From NCBI GenBank assembly GCA_012295275.1, contig CM022670.1, positions 6,750,161 through 6,814,160 of the forward strand: a stretch of 64,000 bases of DNA, written 5' to 3'. Below, piece by piece: positions 13,700 through 35,055 of the stretch; the first letter of the stretch is position 1; every line of letters begins with the position of its first letter. A model generated the notes under the pieces. The model was not told the origin of the DNA. It searched no databases and saw nothing but the letters and a program-made list of their open reading frames with translations. This DNA comes from Chrysomallon squamiferum. Taxonomy: Eukaryota > Mollusca > Gastropoda > Neomphalida > Peltospiridae. Position numbers and translations under genes: made by a program.

Positions 13700-14623
13700 T
13701 AAATGAAAAAAAAGAAGAAAGAAAAAAAAATGAAAAATTAGTCTGTGAACCATCTCTCTATCCCAGCCTGGATCCATGCCTGGAGTTGTTAAGTCTTGAA
13801 AACTGTTACTCAAGCAATAATAATGTGTATTTGTTTTCAGAACCAGCTATATTAACATTGGAATTTGTACTTGTTAACACTGAATAAATTAATTATACAT
13901 CAGACATAAAATTGCTCATTTGTTGTTCACATCAGTTCATCAAATTATTTTTCATCTTTTTTGTTTTTTCAATAATAAAACTGTTTTATTTATTTTATTA
14001 TTAATACTACTTCCACTGCTATTTCTACTTCTTTTACTATATCTACTGTTGCTACTACATATATTATTATATTTTATTATTATATTAAAGACCATGTGAG
14101 AAACAAAGATGTTTAACATATTGTATGTTAAAAAAAAAAATAGAAGGAAAAAGCAAATTAAATAAAAATATGTTCTGACTTTTGTTAATATAGATGTTTA
14201 GTTTCCTAGCATTTCTTTAATTATTATAAATTCTTAATATTATTTGTCATCACTTGAAAGAACGTTAAGTTAATATTAACAATTTTCTTATGCTAATCAG
14301 AATACAAAATATGTATCAGCTTAGTTAATTACTTGGAACATGGATCTGGTGTGTGCCTGTGGGTGTATGTGACAGAAAGAGAAGAAAGATTTGGTGTGTG
14401 TGTTTATGTGTATGTGGATGCATGTGAGTGTGCATATACACAGAGAAAGACTGATGGAAGATATCAAGATATTCAGTGTGTGTTTGTGTGTATAAGGGAG
14501 AAAGAAAGATTGTGACAAAAGAAAGGGCACTATATATACAGTGCATGCATGTGACAGAGATTCATTGTGTTATGTGTGTGTTTGAGAAAGAAAGAAGAGG
14601 CATAGAGATTCAGTGTATATTCA

Positions 14624-14654
<31 letters not shown>

Positions 14655-15550
14655 CTGTGTGTACATGTATGTCATGCAAAGGATATGTCTAGATATGTAT
14701 AACTTTGATAATTAACTTTCTGTCCTGAGATCTGACTTTAATCAGTGTTATGAAATATAATTCATTTCTTCTTTCATACTTTCTTTACCCAAGTCATTAC
14801 TATGTCAGCATTTTATTTTTACTACACCAGATTGTGTTTATCTGCATCTACATCATGAACTTTGTTTTATACTTAATGTTTGGTTGAAATCGCACAATTT
14901 AAGTTTTAACAAATTTTTGTAACTCTTTTGTTGCAGTGTTAAGACAGCTGTTAAAACAGATTTGGTTAATAAATGTTAACTTTATTCCACTGAATTATTT
15001 AATTTGTTTGTTTAGCATAATTACAGTTCCAGCTTCATTCCTTTGTCTTTTTCTTTCTTAAGTTTATTATATTTTTAATTTTTAGATACTTTACCATCAT
15101 TATGTAGTAAAAACTTTATTAAGCAAAACTATTTCAGGTTCTTGAACTCTGTATGATGAGTTATTTGTTAACATCTCTTCATTTAGTATAATATTCTTAT
15201 TAGCAGTTGTATAATATAGTGTCTGATGTTAATCCATACTTAGATTTAACCAGGTTATTTAATTATTTATTTTATTTTATTTTATTTTTATTAAATTTTG
15301 TTTCACTTATATTACATTTATTAATGACAATATTCTGGAATGATAATATACATCAGTTTAAGAGTGACAACCCATCTAGAACAGTTGTAAGAAAATGACA
15401 GGTATAGAAAGAGTGGTGACACTAGATAGTAGCATGTCTTTAATCATTATCTTGTTTATTTCTTGTAAGCAGATGTGTATTCAAAGGTACAGTGCCAGTC
15501 AAAGAAAGATACATTACCACTCATCTAACTACAAGTTCCAGTCTTCCCGT
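13700..15550. other. Intergenic, no gene seen
   Basis: AT-rich DNA with a diffuse TG/GA-rich patch at about 14339-14665 (imperfect TGTGTG and AGAGA-AGA tracts). Short open frames here have repeat-driven composition and no recognisable domain. Confidence 0.55.
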
Positions 15551-15551
15551 T

Positions 15552-16657
<1,106 letters not shown>

Positions 16658-16966
16658 CAAGTTTTTTTATGAATACTGTTTATTATCTTTAACAAATGTG
16701 AAATGTCCAGTAAAATACATGCCAGGTTTATCAAACTACATAACAGCTGTCTGATGATACATTACAACTGTTGTCTTGTCAGCATTCTGCAATTGTCAAA
16801 TAACTGGTTTAATGTACACTCCACTCTAGACTATGTTATTATTATTATTCTTGTTATTATTTATTTACTACTAAACAACTACTTCTGCTTTTATTTATTT
16901 ATTTAATGAAAACACACTGGAAAGAATGAGATAGAAAACTAAGAATAGTTTTAACCACAGAATTAT

Positions 16967-17074
<108 letters not shown>

Positions 17075-17485
17075 TCAGTTAGTAATATTATTTCTATTAT
17101 TTATTATTAATTAAATGATTAATTAATGTTAAACTGATCGCGCAGTCTATTACGTTCTATTAACAATTAATTAGGAATGTATAACGATCTTATACCTGGT
17201 TACGTCAACTAAATCATATAGCTGTAACCGTTGTGTATAGCTTGTTGATCGCATCAACTAATCCTCTTTACAGTCGCTCGATATCTTTAAACCTTGACCC
17301 AACAACACGGAGAAAGAGAAAATATTGTGGGTCATGTTTCTTTGAAAAACACACAGCACGTTTTGAATACATTCGTTGATAATCGTGGTAAACGTAACGC
17401 AATAGACTCAGTTAATAGACGTCTGCAAAACCTTTGTTGCATTTCTCCTAATTTCACGTCTGCTGCGGTCAGCGGTCACTCGGAG

Positions 17486-17493
17486 TATAAATA
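17486..17493 (+). promoter_or_regulatory. TATA box of the AnmK gene
   Basis: TATAAATA about 150 bp upstream of the AnmK start codon. At usual spacing, initiation would fall near 17515-17525, where a pyrimidine-rich initiator-like stretch (ttcctcatttctc) lies, leaving a 5' UTR of roughly 115-125 nt with no ATG before the start codon. No bacterial promoter or ribosome-binding site is evident, so the gene looks wired for eukaryotic transcription. Confidence 0.5.
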
Positions 17494-17640
17494 AGGATCA
17501 AACCTTCGTTATAGCATTTCCTCATTTCTCTATCTCTCTGTCACGACCTGGATAGCCACTGATAACACTCGGACGTCTGTAGTGGTGCACATCGGGTTTG
17601 ACAAAAGCGCAAGTGTAAAAAAGCGGCTTGCACTGAAAAC

Positions 17641-22289
<4,649 letters not shown>

Positions 22290-22706
22290 CGTGGACGTCC
22301 ACAGCTGCCTGCCTCGTTACTTACATTTCGCTTTAATTCTTTCGCAGTATATCGCGTATTGTGTACAGAACCGATGTCACTATTATTACTGTCTTTTTTA
22401 TTTTTTATATATTTTTTTATTACTTAATTTTTATATATAGATTTTTATTTTCTTTATTGTATTGAATTTTTTATCTAGTTAGCATTACAAATTTATAATT
22501 TGGCTCAGGAATTTATGTTAAATCCCATCTCATTTTCAAAACGTTCTCTTTTGACATACAGTTCTTATTAACAATTAAAAGAAATGGAAGAAATGGAAGA
22601 ACACAAAGAAGAAGAAACTACAGCAAAGTGTTACTTAATGATATTCCAGAAATCTTACAAATGCAATTACATTATTATGTGCTAAAATTTTATTTTGTAT
22701 TATTAT

Positions 22707-22712
22707 AATAAA
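22707..22712 (+). promoter_or_regulatory. Candidate AnmK polyadenylation signal
   Basis: AATAAA about 420 nt after the AnmK stop codon, in AT-rich sequence followed by a T/G-containing stretch. Plausible but unproven. Confidence 0.4.
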
Positions 22713-22719
22713 TGTTTAC

Positions 22720-24640
22720 TGATGTAATTTATAGCATCGACGTATTGCTGCTTGTCCTAGTGTTGTGTAATCGATATACCTCTAAAATCGGCTAATCAGG
22801 TTACGGAAATCCTTTTAAGTTATACATGATCATAAAAAACTGTTAATACTGTTTGCAATGACACGCATATTACATGATGGTCTGAGTGTGGTCCTGGTTT
22901 CAAATCTTCAGTCTTTCCATGCCACCCCAAAATTTATATTGATAATTCACTGATATATTATTATGATGATGATGATGATGTTGATACTGATGTACGCATG
23001 CATATATTCTTTTACATCGAAGAACCTTTGTTCTAAATATTTGTCGATCCTATTGTTTATTGTGTGTGTGCGTGTGCGTGCGATCTTCGGTACGTGTCAG
23101 TATAAAATAATATCCTTCTATGTATATATGTATGTATATAATATTATGCACGTATGCATATCAATGCAAATCTGATTACAGGTATATTCGCATAATTAAG
23201 TTGAAATAATATCTAAATGAAATAAATATCAATGTATGAATTTTTAAGTAGTATTAAAGTACACATTGTAATTATAATATTTGTTTATGTAGCATAACAT
23301 CGGTGTAGATTTCTACACGTACGTGCTCGTGCTGTGTTTATGTGAGCACGCTTATGTTTGTGTGAGCACGCTTATGTTTGTGTGAACACGCTTATGTTTG
23401 TGTGAGCACGCTTATGTTTGTGTGAACACGCTTATGTTTGTGTGAACACACTTATGTTTGTGTGAACACACTTATGTTTGTGCGTTTCTAAATATTGCTT
23501 CCTGTCTTTAACTCTGAGAGTCATGTACTCGGTTCATGTCTTTTCCAAGTACGATACATTTGAAATAAAATATAAAATCCGTGAAGTTAGTATTTAATTC
23601 TTTTCTGAATCAGTACGAGTTTAACATTTTCCTTGATTTGTTAACAGAGGGTTAAAGGAAAAGGAAAAATATGTTTTGTAGTAAAAAAAAAAAAAAAACC
23701 CATTAATAATATATATATATATATATATAACTAAATATATAAATTAAAAAACCAAAGCTAATCAACAAAAACAAACAAACAAAAAAAAAAAAAAAAAAAA
23801 AAAAATCCACAACAGCAAAACAAACAATAAATAATAATTATTTTAAACCACATGCAAAAATACGTACGTACGTATGTACGTATGAGCGTATGTTGGTGCA
23901 TTTAGTGAAAATATAAACGTGAACAGCATTTAATTTCTTGTTTGTTTGTTTTTGATTTTTTTCAAATGTATTTCGTTGACAAACGTGAGATTAAAAAAGA
24001 TATTTTAGCATGTTCGTAAACAATTAATACAATATACAGCTATTTTGTTTCTGTTTTACAAATTCTGTGAAAGACTATTTGTTTTAAATTATAAAGCGTA
24101 AAACGTACCTTTCCGAATCACTGACAATTCCTTTCCCCATCTCGACCCGCTAAAATCTGCTGGCGTCTGCTGAATGACGTAAGTCAATTGTTGATGCTTT
24201 ATTTATAGCCTGAAAAAAAAAAAAAAAACGACGAGTTACGGATACTCACAACAGACTCGCCACCCTAATGGTCGACCCCGACATGGTGTAAGCCCGGAAC
24301 AGCAGCTGTGACGAATACTCACGCAAGGATTGTGCTTGCTGAGCGGAATTCAGAAACAAAAGATGCTGTATCATTCACTTTATTTTTTTAGTTTTAGATA
24401 TTTATTTATATTATTTGTATTTATTTGTAATATTGTTACCCTTATTACTTTTCTTTTTTCTTTTTTACTGTTTGTTCTTCTTTTGTCTTTTACTTTCCAT
24501 TATCTTAACTATACCTTTCATCTTTATCTCGGTTTCAAAGTAAGTTACGATAGCTTTAGACTTTTTAAAATGAATATAGAAATGTCTACATATTTAAAAT
24601 CGAACTTTTTTTTTTTTTTTTTTTTTTTATAAAGGGGAAA
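22720..24640. other. Intergenic, no gene seen
   Basis: AT-rich DNA with a GATGAT patch, a GTGTGCGTGCG patch near 23060, the 20-bp tandem array at 23341-23480, short (TA)n at 23711-23728 and A-runs at 23680-23805. Nothing coding was recognised. Confidence 0.55.
23341..23480. repeat. 20-bp tandem repeat, 7 copies
   Basis: Seven contiguous copies of a 20-bp unit (tgtgagcacgcttatgtttg), in exact 20-bp register with no indels. Only the sixth base (g/a) and the CG of the tenth pair (g/a) vary: the last copies read tgtgaacacacttatgtttg. Variation is consistent with stepwise CpG decay along the array. Confidence 0.95.
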
Positions 24641-25384
24641 AAAAAACAATTACACTACAGACAACACACAATGGCAACCAAACACACGAAAACATACAGC
24701 ACCGTCACTGATGACTTAGATATGGAAAACTAGAGTTCCCAAGCGACCGAGGGACAGGAACCCTAACTCAGAAGAAAAAACCCCAAATGTAACAGGAGAC
24801 AAAAAAACAACAACAACCGACAACACACCCACACACACACATTCTGACTCAGATGCAAACAGCGGAACAAAAAATATAAATCGAAACCTACACATATTAG
24901 CAAGCCTACGCGACACCGACACCGAAAACGAAAGTGATGCAAACATCTGGGAAACAATGAAAAGGAAAAAAACAAAACATATTGAACACCGAGCTACCAT
25001 CGCGATCCACGAAAAAAACCCATGCAGATATCGAAAAAAAAGTTGCGATATTTGTTAGAAGCACAAATACATATCATCGACAAAACAAGTAAAGTAAACA
25101 AAAATCAAAATGCACAAGAATTATATTTTGAAATAGATTCAAAATCATTAAAAACTATAGGTCCCAGCATAACTATCTTGGATGAAGTATTTATTGTCAG
25201 GGATATTACCAAAAATAATCCCTGACATCCACCAATCAAAAACACCCATACCACAACCCAGAAAAACACTGCTCACGCAAAAGCAGCCAAAACAAACATT
25301 AATTACACAGCAACAACAACCCAAAAAAAAAAACACAAAAAAACCCAACAACAACCAACAATTCACAAATACATCTCCAAAGAT

Positions 25385-25897
25385 TTGGGTTTTTACTACC
25401 CGTATGCGGACAAGCATGATTTCTTTGAGATGTTTAAAAAAGAAATGATAGAACAAACAAAAGCTAAATTAGTCGGTGTGGAAATGTGGAAAAATCCAAC
25501 CTACTGGACCACACTGACGTTTAGCAGCAAACTAACAAACACAACCATCACCATTGATGGGTACAGATATACACTGACAGAAATGAGGCCGCAGTTGCAC
25601 AAGTGCGGCCACTGTCAGAAATGGGGACAGGTCACAAACCAGTGCAACCACAGACACAATCCGAAATCACTGACATGCAGTTTCTTCAGAGGAAATCACC
25701 ACAGAAACTCAGGCCAATACCGTTCTCTGGCAAAGTGCGCGAATTGCCAAGGTCCACACTCATCACATTACAAAATGTGCCCATCAAAAATTACAGCGAG
25801 CAACAACTATGAACATAACAGAAGAGAAAACAAAATTTTAAGAAACGTTAACCAAAAAATGCCAGGAAATCGAACAAAAAACCAAAACTATCATTGA
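25385..25897 (+). pseudogene. Retrotransposon ORF1 fragment with degenerate zinc knuckles
   Basis: An open segment whose middle carries three knuckle-like clusters. The first reads CGHCQKWGQVTNQC, with Gln where the metal-binding His is expected. In the second (CSFFRGNHH) the second Cys is replaced by Phe and the last ligand by Tyr. The third (CANCQGPHSSHYKMC) is intact. Upstream, open pieces at 25022-25225 and 25182-25448 lie in different frames and appear to be the broken N-terminal part. After the knuckles the frame shifts again into a Lys/Glu-rich, coil-like segment. Confidence 0.7.
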
Positions 25898-26042
25898 AAA
25901 AATCAACCACCACAACAACAAACCAAAGGACAATCTGGACAAGGAGGTTAGAATTGCAGAAATACACAAAATCATTGTCTGCCTCTTCATCGAACTGCAA
26001 AACATCAGAAACAACCAAGGAAACATCACTGACGACTCCAAT

Positions 26043-26512
26043 TTGGAGCACACGGTAGCTCAAATAATCGAAGACAGCTTGGGCTTCAAGATCCCCACAG
26101 ACGACAAAAGACTTAAATTACACACAGACAAGAGAAATCGCCAAAGAGTCACATACATACACTACGGAATAAATGAAATTCTCTCCATCGCAGCCAAACA
26201 TTATCACAAACAGTGGCAAAACGAATGGAACAACACCAAAAACAAATGGCACTTGAACATAAAACCACTCACCAAAACACCAAAAATCACACTCGCCAAC
26301 AAATTACACAATAACAACCAAAGCAAGAATTGGTTACTCGACCAACTTAAATGCAATCCGATACAAATATCACAACACCACATCAGCCAACTGCAGCTGT
26401 GGACTCTCCGAAACCATGAAACACTACTTGTTTCACTGTCAAAATTTCGCCATTGAAAGACAAGCACCACACAACACATTGGAGGAACTAAAACTCTTGG
26501 AGTTGAAAGTTT
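26043..26512 (+). pseudogene. Retrotransposon ORF1-tail / ORF2 C-terminal fusion remnant
   Basis: The first ~60 nt (IIEDSLGFKI) read like the end of ORF1. Without a stop the frame enters a segment with QWQNEWNNTK, typical of the region after the reverse transcriptase in Jockey-type ORF2. A frameshift near 26350-26390 then leads to NCSCGLSETMKHYLFHC, the conserved Cys/His tail, and a TGA at about 26510-26512. The join is best explained by internal deletion of the enzyme domains. Confidence 0.55.
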
Positions 26513-26740
26513 GAATTTATTTTATTATTATTATTTTTTTTTTTGACACAAAAACAAACAACAATTGAATGAATTTATTGACTTACAGATTGATTGGTTG
26601 AACAGCTGATTGATCTATGGATGGATCGGCTGATTGACGGATCAATTTGAATAGCCAGTTAAATTAATAATTAAAAACAAAAATATACGTACTTACTTTC
26701 AGACCATACTAACCCGGTTATCGGAATTAAAAAAAAATGT

Positions 26741-26940
26741 ACATAATAAATGTAAATAAATTAACTACGTTCATGTTATTATTCTTAGTTGCAGGTGTTT
26801 ATAGCATCTTTTAAATCAATAAAAGGACATTTGGCAAAAAAAAAAAAAAAAAATGTAAATAAGTTAACTACGTTCATGTTCTTATTCTTCTTAGTTGCAA
26901 GTGTTTATAGCATCTTTTAAATCAATAAAAAGACCGTTGA
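26741..26940. repeat. Two ~100-bp tandem copies ending in A-rich tails
   Basis: Copy 1 (about 26741-26852) and copy 2 (about 26853-26940) share aactacgttcatgtt, cttagttgca and gtttatagcatcttttaaat. Both carry AATAAA (26817-26822 in copy 1), and copy 1 ends in a run of A. This looks like the 3' end of a transcript-derived repeat (short interspersed or truncated LINE tail), duplicated or inserted twice. Confidence 0.7.
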
Positions 26941-26989
26941 CTAAAACAACACACAAAAAACCCACAAAAGAAACAATAAAAAAACAACA

Positions 26990-28055
26990 ACATTGGAATT
27001 GTTGGACCAGAGGGAAGCAGCCAGAAAGGACAAGGAAACATCAACGAGAACAGAACAAAAAACCGGACGCAACCAACACGGACCCGGTGACGAATACGAG
27101 ACATTCAACGAGCAAGACAAGTGCCGGAAACAACGAGCGGAAAACATTATTAAACAACGAAACTTCGCAACCGACTCGTTACGATCCGATATGCTGGACA
27201 CTCTCTTGTGTCCTGTAATCGTAACGAGAACCCACTCTCTTTCCTTACCCAAAACTCTTTTCTGCGACGGACACGCCCACTGACCTGTCAGAAAGCGTGC
27301 CAGGCGTAGACGTGCTTCACAACAGCTTGCTCTGATTAGCACGTTCATTTTTTTCAGGGTTCAAGACGTGTTACGAAAATGGACGCATATAAGAAATAAC
27401 GACAGATGGATGATTATCGTTAATAATCGTTTTCATTTCTGTACTTACTAAATGACAATTATGTAGCTAAATTTTTAAATTCAAATTATATATACATCAT
27501 ATTCGAAATTCAGATTACATAAATAGTATTTTCATAAGAAGAAAAAAAAAAAAAATTATTTACATATATATTTTTTAATAATGAAATAAACAATGATAAA
27601 GCTAATGTCTAAATAACTAAATAATCATCAAAAAATACATATAATAATAATCATAAAAAAAAAAAAAATATAAAACCCTAAACAAATAATAAAAACAACC
27701 AAATAAAAATACTGAAAAAATGAATGAAATTACAAATGAAATAAACAATAGGGAATGTACCTTTTGCTGACAAAACCATATCATAAAAATAAGAGTTGTC
27801 TCCCTTGGACTACAGCAAGCGTGGGGAAAAAACCCCAAAACCCATTGGCTGAAAGCAACTGAACCATAACCTTTCGTGACACAGTAATAGGCCTATTAGT
27901 TATAAAGCGCTAATTACTTTTCTTTTTCTTATAATTATAGAAAATGAAATGAAACTGGTATATATGGCATAGCTGATTTCATCCCATTTCCGTTTATATT
28001 AAATTTTATGTTGTACATTAAATTTAAAAATAGGAGGAAATAATAAAAAATATTT
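26990..28055. other. No gene recognised
   Basis: 26990-27330 is less AT-biased and rich in GACC/CGAAC words, perhaps another old element; an antisense open frame covers part of it without recognisable motifs. The remainder is AT-rich with A-runs. Confidence 0.4.
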
Positions 28056-28059
28056 CATA

Positions 28060-28170
28060 TAGATAGATAGATAGACAGACAAGTAGGTAGGTAGACAGAT
28101 AGACAGATAGACAGACAGATAGACAGATATACATATAGATAGACAGATAGGTAGGTAGATAGATAGAACC
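28060..28170. repeat. (GATA/GACA)n microsatellite
   Basis: Interspersed GATA, GACA and GTAG tetranucleotides over about 110 bp. Confidence 0.9.
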
Positions 28171-28275
28171 AGAGAAATGGAATTGTGATTTTTACAGATA
28201 GGTGGCTGTTCAATGGAATTTCAGAATATACAATGTATGTATATAACGTTGTGTGTTCACTGGTATACATTTATG

Positions 28276-28570
28276 AACAAGCTGATGAGACCACACACAC
28301 ACACACATTACGAAGAATAAAAACTTTTTAATGTACAGATTATAAGTAAAAATTATTTGTCTGCGTTCGGAACTTGTTTTTCAGCCTATTTCTTCAGTAG
28401 AAGTATGCATTAGGTTTTTATTTTATTTGTGAATATTATAACTTTTAAACCTGTGTTTTGTCTTATCTAAATACAGTTATATATCTGCTTGTTATGAGCC
28501 CTGGAGAAATTACTTGAACCGCTGATGAGACCAATCATTTTTACATTACGAAGAAAGAAAAGTTTTTGAT
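28276..28570. repeat. Pair of related ~60-bp elements
   Basis: 28276-28333 and 28516-28570 share gctgatgagacca, then a spacer ((CA)n in copy 1, AATCATTTTT in copy 2), then acattacgaagaa and an aaaa-ttttt-atg tail. The copies are about 240 bp apart in the same orientation. Family unknown. Confidence 0.7.
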
Positions 28571-28686
28571 GAAGCACTCAGAATATGTTTATTTATCATT
28601 ATCAGGCGTCGAATAGTTGCTTTTTACATTACCGTATTTGTCTGTGTTGTGTAGTTGTCTTTATCAGGATATCGATCTACGTGCGT

Positions 28687-29024
28687 GTGTAAATGAATAT
28701 GTGATTGTTGTTCTTATTGGGTGTTTCTTTTTGTGTGTATATGTGTTTGAGCGTGTGTAAGCGTGTGTATATGTGTGTGTTTGTGTGTATATATGTGTGT
28801 TTGTGTATATATATGTGTATGAGTAGTGTTTTTAATGTGTGTGTTCGTGTGTGGATATATGTGTTTATGTATATGTGTATGTGCGTTAGTGTGTTATGTG
28901 TGTACGTGTGTGTGTGTAAATGTTTGTATGTATGTGTACGTGTGTACATGTGTACATATATGTAAGTGCATGTATGTATGTATGTATGTGTTTGTCTGTG
29001 TTTGTGTGTGTGCGCGGACGCAGG

Positions 29025-29082
<58 letters not shown>

Positions 29083-29095
29083 TGTATGTATATAT
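28687..29095. repeat. TG/TATG-rich compound microsatellite
   Basis: Imperfect TGTGTA/TGTATG repeats grading into (TA)n (29030-29055) and (TATG)n (29056-29090). Open frames on both strands here are compositional artefacts. Confidence 0.9.
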
Positions 29096-29099
29096 CTAT

Positions 29100-31818
<2,719 letters not shown>

Positions 31819-31896
<78 letters not shown>
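31819..31896. repeat. (CT)n microsatellite
   Basis: About 78 bp of pure CT. Confidence 0.95.
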
Positions 31897-31899
<3 letters not shown>

Positions 31900-31960
31900 C
31901 CTCATTATTTTTATTCTATTTTATTTTCCATTTCCATTCATTAATTTATTAGATTATAAT

Positions 31961-32088
<128 letters not shown>

Positions 32089-32522
32089 AAGAAATCTCAA
32101 TAGGAGAAGAGAAGAAGAAGAAATAACAGCCTAACCCACTCCTTATTCATCAGCACCAAATGACAAGTCAGGAAAAGATAAAATGACTTGAAGCTAAAAA
32201 AAATCGCTTTAAGTCACTTTTATTCATTAGAGAATGTTAACTCGCAGCCATCTCCGTTTTTTTCCGTGAACCACTGCTAGTAATTCGGAAGTGACGTTTT
32301 ATCTGAATACGGCTCATCAGTGACGCCTGCAGAATTTTAAATCCTCAACTTCCACGACAAGAAATGACAACTGTGCATTTCTTTTTACCCAGATCTAGCT
32401 TCATGTCAAACCGATTGGGGATTTTTGTTAATTAAACTCATTGGAATGTAACGTAATGACTTCTGTGTTTGAAAAAAAAAAAAAAAAAAAAAAAAGTAAA
32501 AGAAAAAAGTAAAAGAATGAAA

Positions 32523-32649
<127 letters not shown>

Positions 32650-32960
32650 AATAAATAAATGAACACTCTTTTAACGATATTTCAATCAAATTTCAACCGA
32701 ATGAAACATTTTAAAGAAAAGAGTCATAAAAACAAAATAAGAAAACAAAAAATGAATTTCCTGACCTTTTCAAATCCATAAATTCTCTGATGGAACCGTA
32801 AAATAGTAATAAAAATATTTTTTAAAATTCACAAGTCTTCTGAGACCGAACACATTGCCAACGATAACTTTTCTCAAAAAAACCCCAACAAACCCCAACG
32901 AAAAACATAGAAGAAGAAAACAAAGATAATAAAACTTTTTGTATTATGTTATAAAAACAA

Positions 32961-32963
<3 letters not shown>

Positions 32964-33030
<67 letters not shown>
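32964..33030. repeat. (CA)n microsatellite
   Basis: About 65 bp of pure CA. Confidence 0.95.
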
Positions 33031-33033
<3 letters not shown>

Positions 33034-33548
33034 ACAGACACTCAAAAAACAAACAAAATTAATAATACAAAAAAATAAAAAACGAAAGTTCTAAGACGAA
33101 AACAAAGATAAACCTTTTCTATCACAATAAAAAAATAAATAAATAAAAAAATAATAAAAAAATAATAAAATCACACTGATTACAAAGATAAAAAAAATAA
33201 AAAATAAAAAAATAAAAACGTATGAAAAAGTGCGGCACTTGTTCAGACGTCAGACTGCTATGACGGTCACACTCAAACGGAGTCCAATATGTTGCAGTGG
33301 AAGCTGATAGTCCCCGCAGCCCGGACACGTGCAACACACTTCATAACTTCATGTCGTAGTTTGAGACTGATGTGATTTGTCGGAAATTACCTGAAAACTG
33401 CGCCCGAGCTGAAACACGCAACGTGTAAATTAATTTATCTCTGACTGGCGCTAACTCAATCAGCCGCCATTTCCCAAAATCTCGACATGAAAGACTCAAG
33501 TAGGCGAAATATGTGACTTGCATTCTGCCTCCGACACGTCTGGCAAAT

Positions 33549-33785
33549 ACCTGTATGATGTAAACTTTGTGTTGTCTGATTCAGTATCTGCATAATGTAA
33601 ACTTTGTGTTATCTGATTCAGTATCTGCATAATGTAAACTTTGTGTTGTCTGATTCAATACCTCTATAATGTAAACTTTGCGTTGTCTGATTCAGTATCT
33701 GTATAATGTAAACTTTGTGTTGTCTGATTCAATATCTGCATAATGTAAACTTTGTGTTGTCTGATACATTATCCTGTAAACTTTT
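33549..33785. repeat. 37-bp tandem repeat, about 6 copies
   Basis: The word taaactttg recurs at 33561, 33598, 33635, 33672, 33709 and 33746, exactly 37 bp apart. The unit contains gtctgattcagtatctgcat and aatgtaaactttgtgtt. Copies differ by a few point changes; both edge copies are partial. Confidence 0.95.
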
Positions 33786-33914
33786 TAAAAAAGAAAAAAT
33801 TAAATAAAGAAATTGAAATGTAGATAAAAGTAAAAAAAAATTATAAAATAAAAGAAGAAAAACCCATCAAATTCACACAAAAAGTAAAGAAAGCGAAACA
33901 AAAGTCAAAGAAAG

Positions 33915-33938
33915 AAAAAAGTAATAAAATAAATAAAA

Positions 33939-34030
<92 letters not shown>

Positions 34031-34044
34031 AAGAAGAAGAAGAA
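33915..34044. repeat. (AAAT)n-(AAT)n-(GAA)n composite
   Basis: Three microsatellite motifs in series; the GAA part is about 45 bp. Confidence 0.9.
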
Positions 34045-34336
34045 ATTGAAAATTTATAAATTTAAAAAGATCAAGATATTGATATATAAATTCGAACCTG
34101 TGAGACCATATACAAATTTCTGTGATTTTTCTTTACAGTGTTATTGTTATTAACAGAACTCTTTTGCTGAGATCAAAGTCGATACCTGAGTGTTTGTCAC
34201 ACCTGTCAGTTTTCTCACCCCTTTATGCAGAAAACATAGAAATACAATATCCTTTCCTCGTATACAGGTTTGAGTTGTCAATACTCATTTTCCATTACAG
34301 GTAAAATATAGAGATAGATAATAAATAGAGTGACAG

Positions 34337-34352
<16 letters not shown>

Positions 34353-34413
<61 letters not shown>
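34353..34413. repeat. (GA)n microsatellite
   Basis: About 61 bp of pure GA following a short CA run. Confidence 0.95.
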
Positions 34414-34417
<4 letters not shown>

Positions 34418-34419
34418 GA

Positions 34420-35024
34420 GCAGTTAATTAATTTGTTGTTGGTGAAATAAACAATGATTAATCATGTCTGATGAATTTGTATTTAATACCTTCCTCCTGA
34501 CAGATGATTAAATTCACATTTCACTTCCTGCTTTATTAAAATACTAATTTAAATACTACTAAGATTATTTTACATTTTTCTCTCGTTGCTTTCCCGAGGA
34601 AAGTGTCAGTGTATCTGACAATTGTATAATACTTGTCAAAGGCAGACAAGAGTATACTTGTAATTGGTTTCATTTGACGGGTTTACGCATGCAGCGTCAC
34701 AAAGCAGTCGCGTATTAAATGTGACAATATTCTGTGCAATAACAGACGAAATTAAACACTTTTTAAAATGTATTCAGCTCAACTGCACAGTCATATTAGT
34801 GATTTATTGTTGTTATTATTATTATTTTTGGATTCTGATTTAAATCTGATCAGAAATACATCTTCATTTACTGACACATTTCAAAGTTTTCAAAAACGTA
34901 ATGAATTTATTAATCTCAAGTTATTGACAAGAATTACGTTTTAATATCTCTGTCTTGTTAAAAACGTGCTTGTGTTAAAGTGGAATTAAATCTCATTATA
35001 TTTTTCCCCATCAATCCCCCAAAA

Positions 35025-35055
<31 letters not shown>

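Larger units (their letters stand above)
24650..26515 (+). mobile_element. Decayed, internally deleted non-LTR retrotransposon (Jockey/Nimb-like)
   Basis: A Lys/Asn/Gln/Thr-rich stretch with plus-strand coding character but many frame breaks. The 5' part (about 24670-25850) resembles ORF1 with zinc knuckles; the 3' end (about 26190-26512) resembles the C-terminal tail of ORF2, ending with the CxC-GxxE-HxxxxC cysteine motif just before the stop. Endonuclease and reverse-transcriptase domains, expected between them in a ~5 kb element, are missing. After the stop comes a T/A-rich simple tail. Clade assignment is from motif architecture only. Two knuckle residues are mutated and at least three frameshifts or stops are present, so it is not autonomous. 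Confidence 0.65.

Noticed and set aside
28276-28570. Possible hammerhead ribozymes (CTGATGAG followed by CGAA in two copies)
   Set aside because: The closing G-C of stem II is present but the next pairs do not form (A opposite A), GAA is followed by G rather than A, and no stem III/cleavage triplet could be placed.
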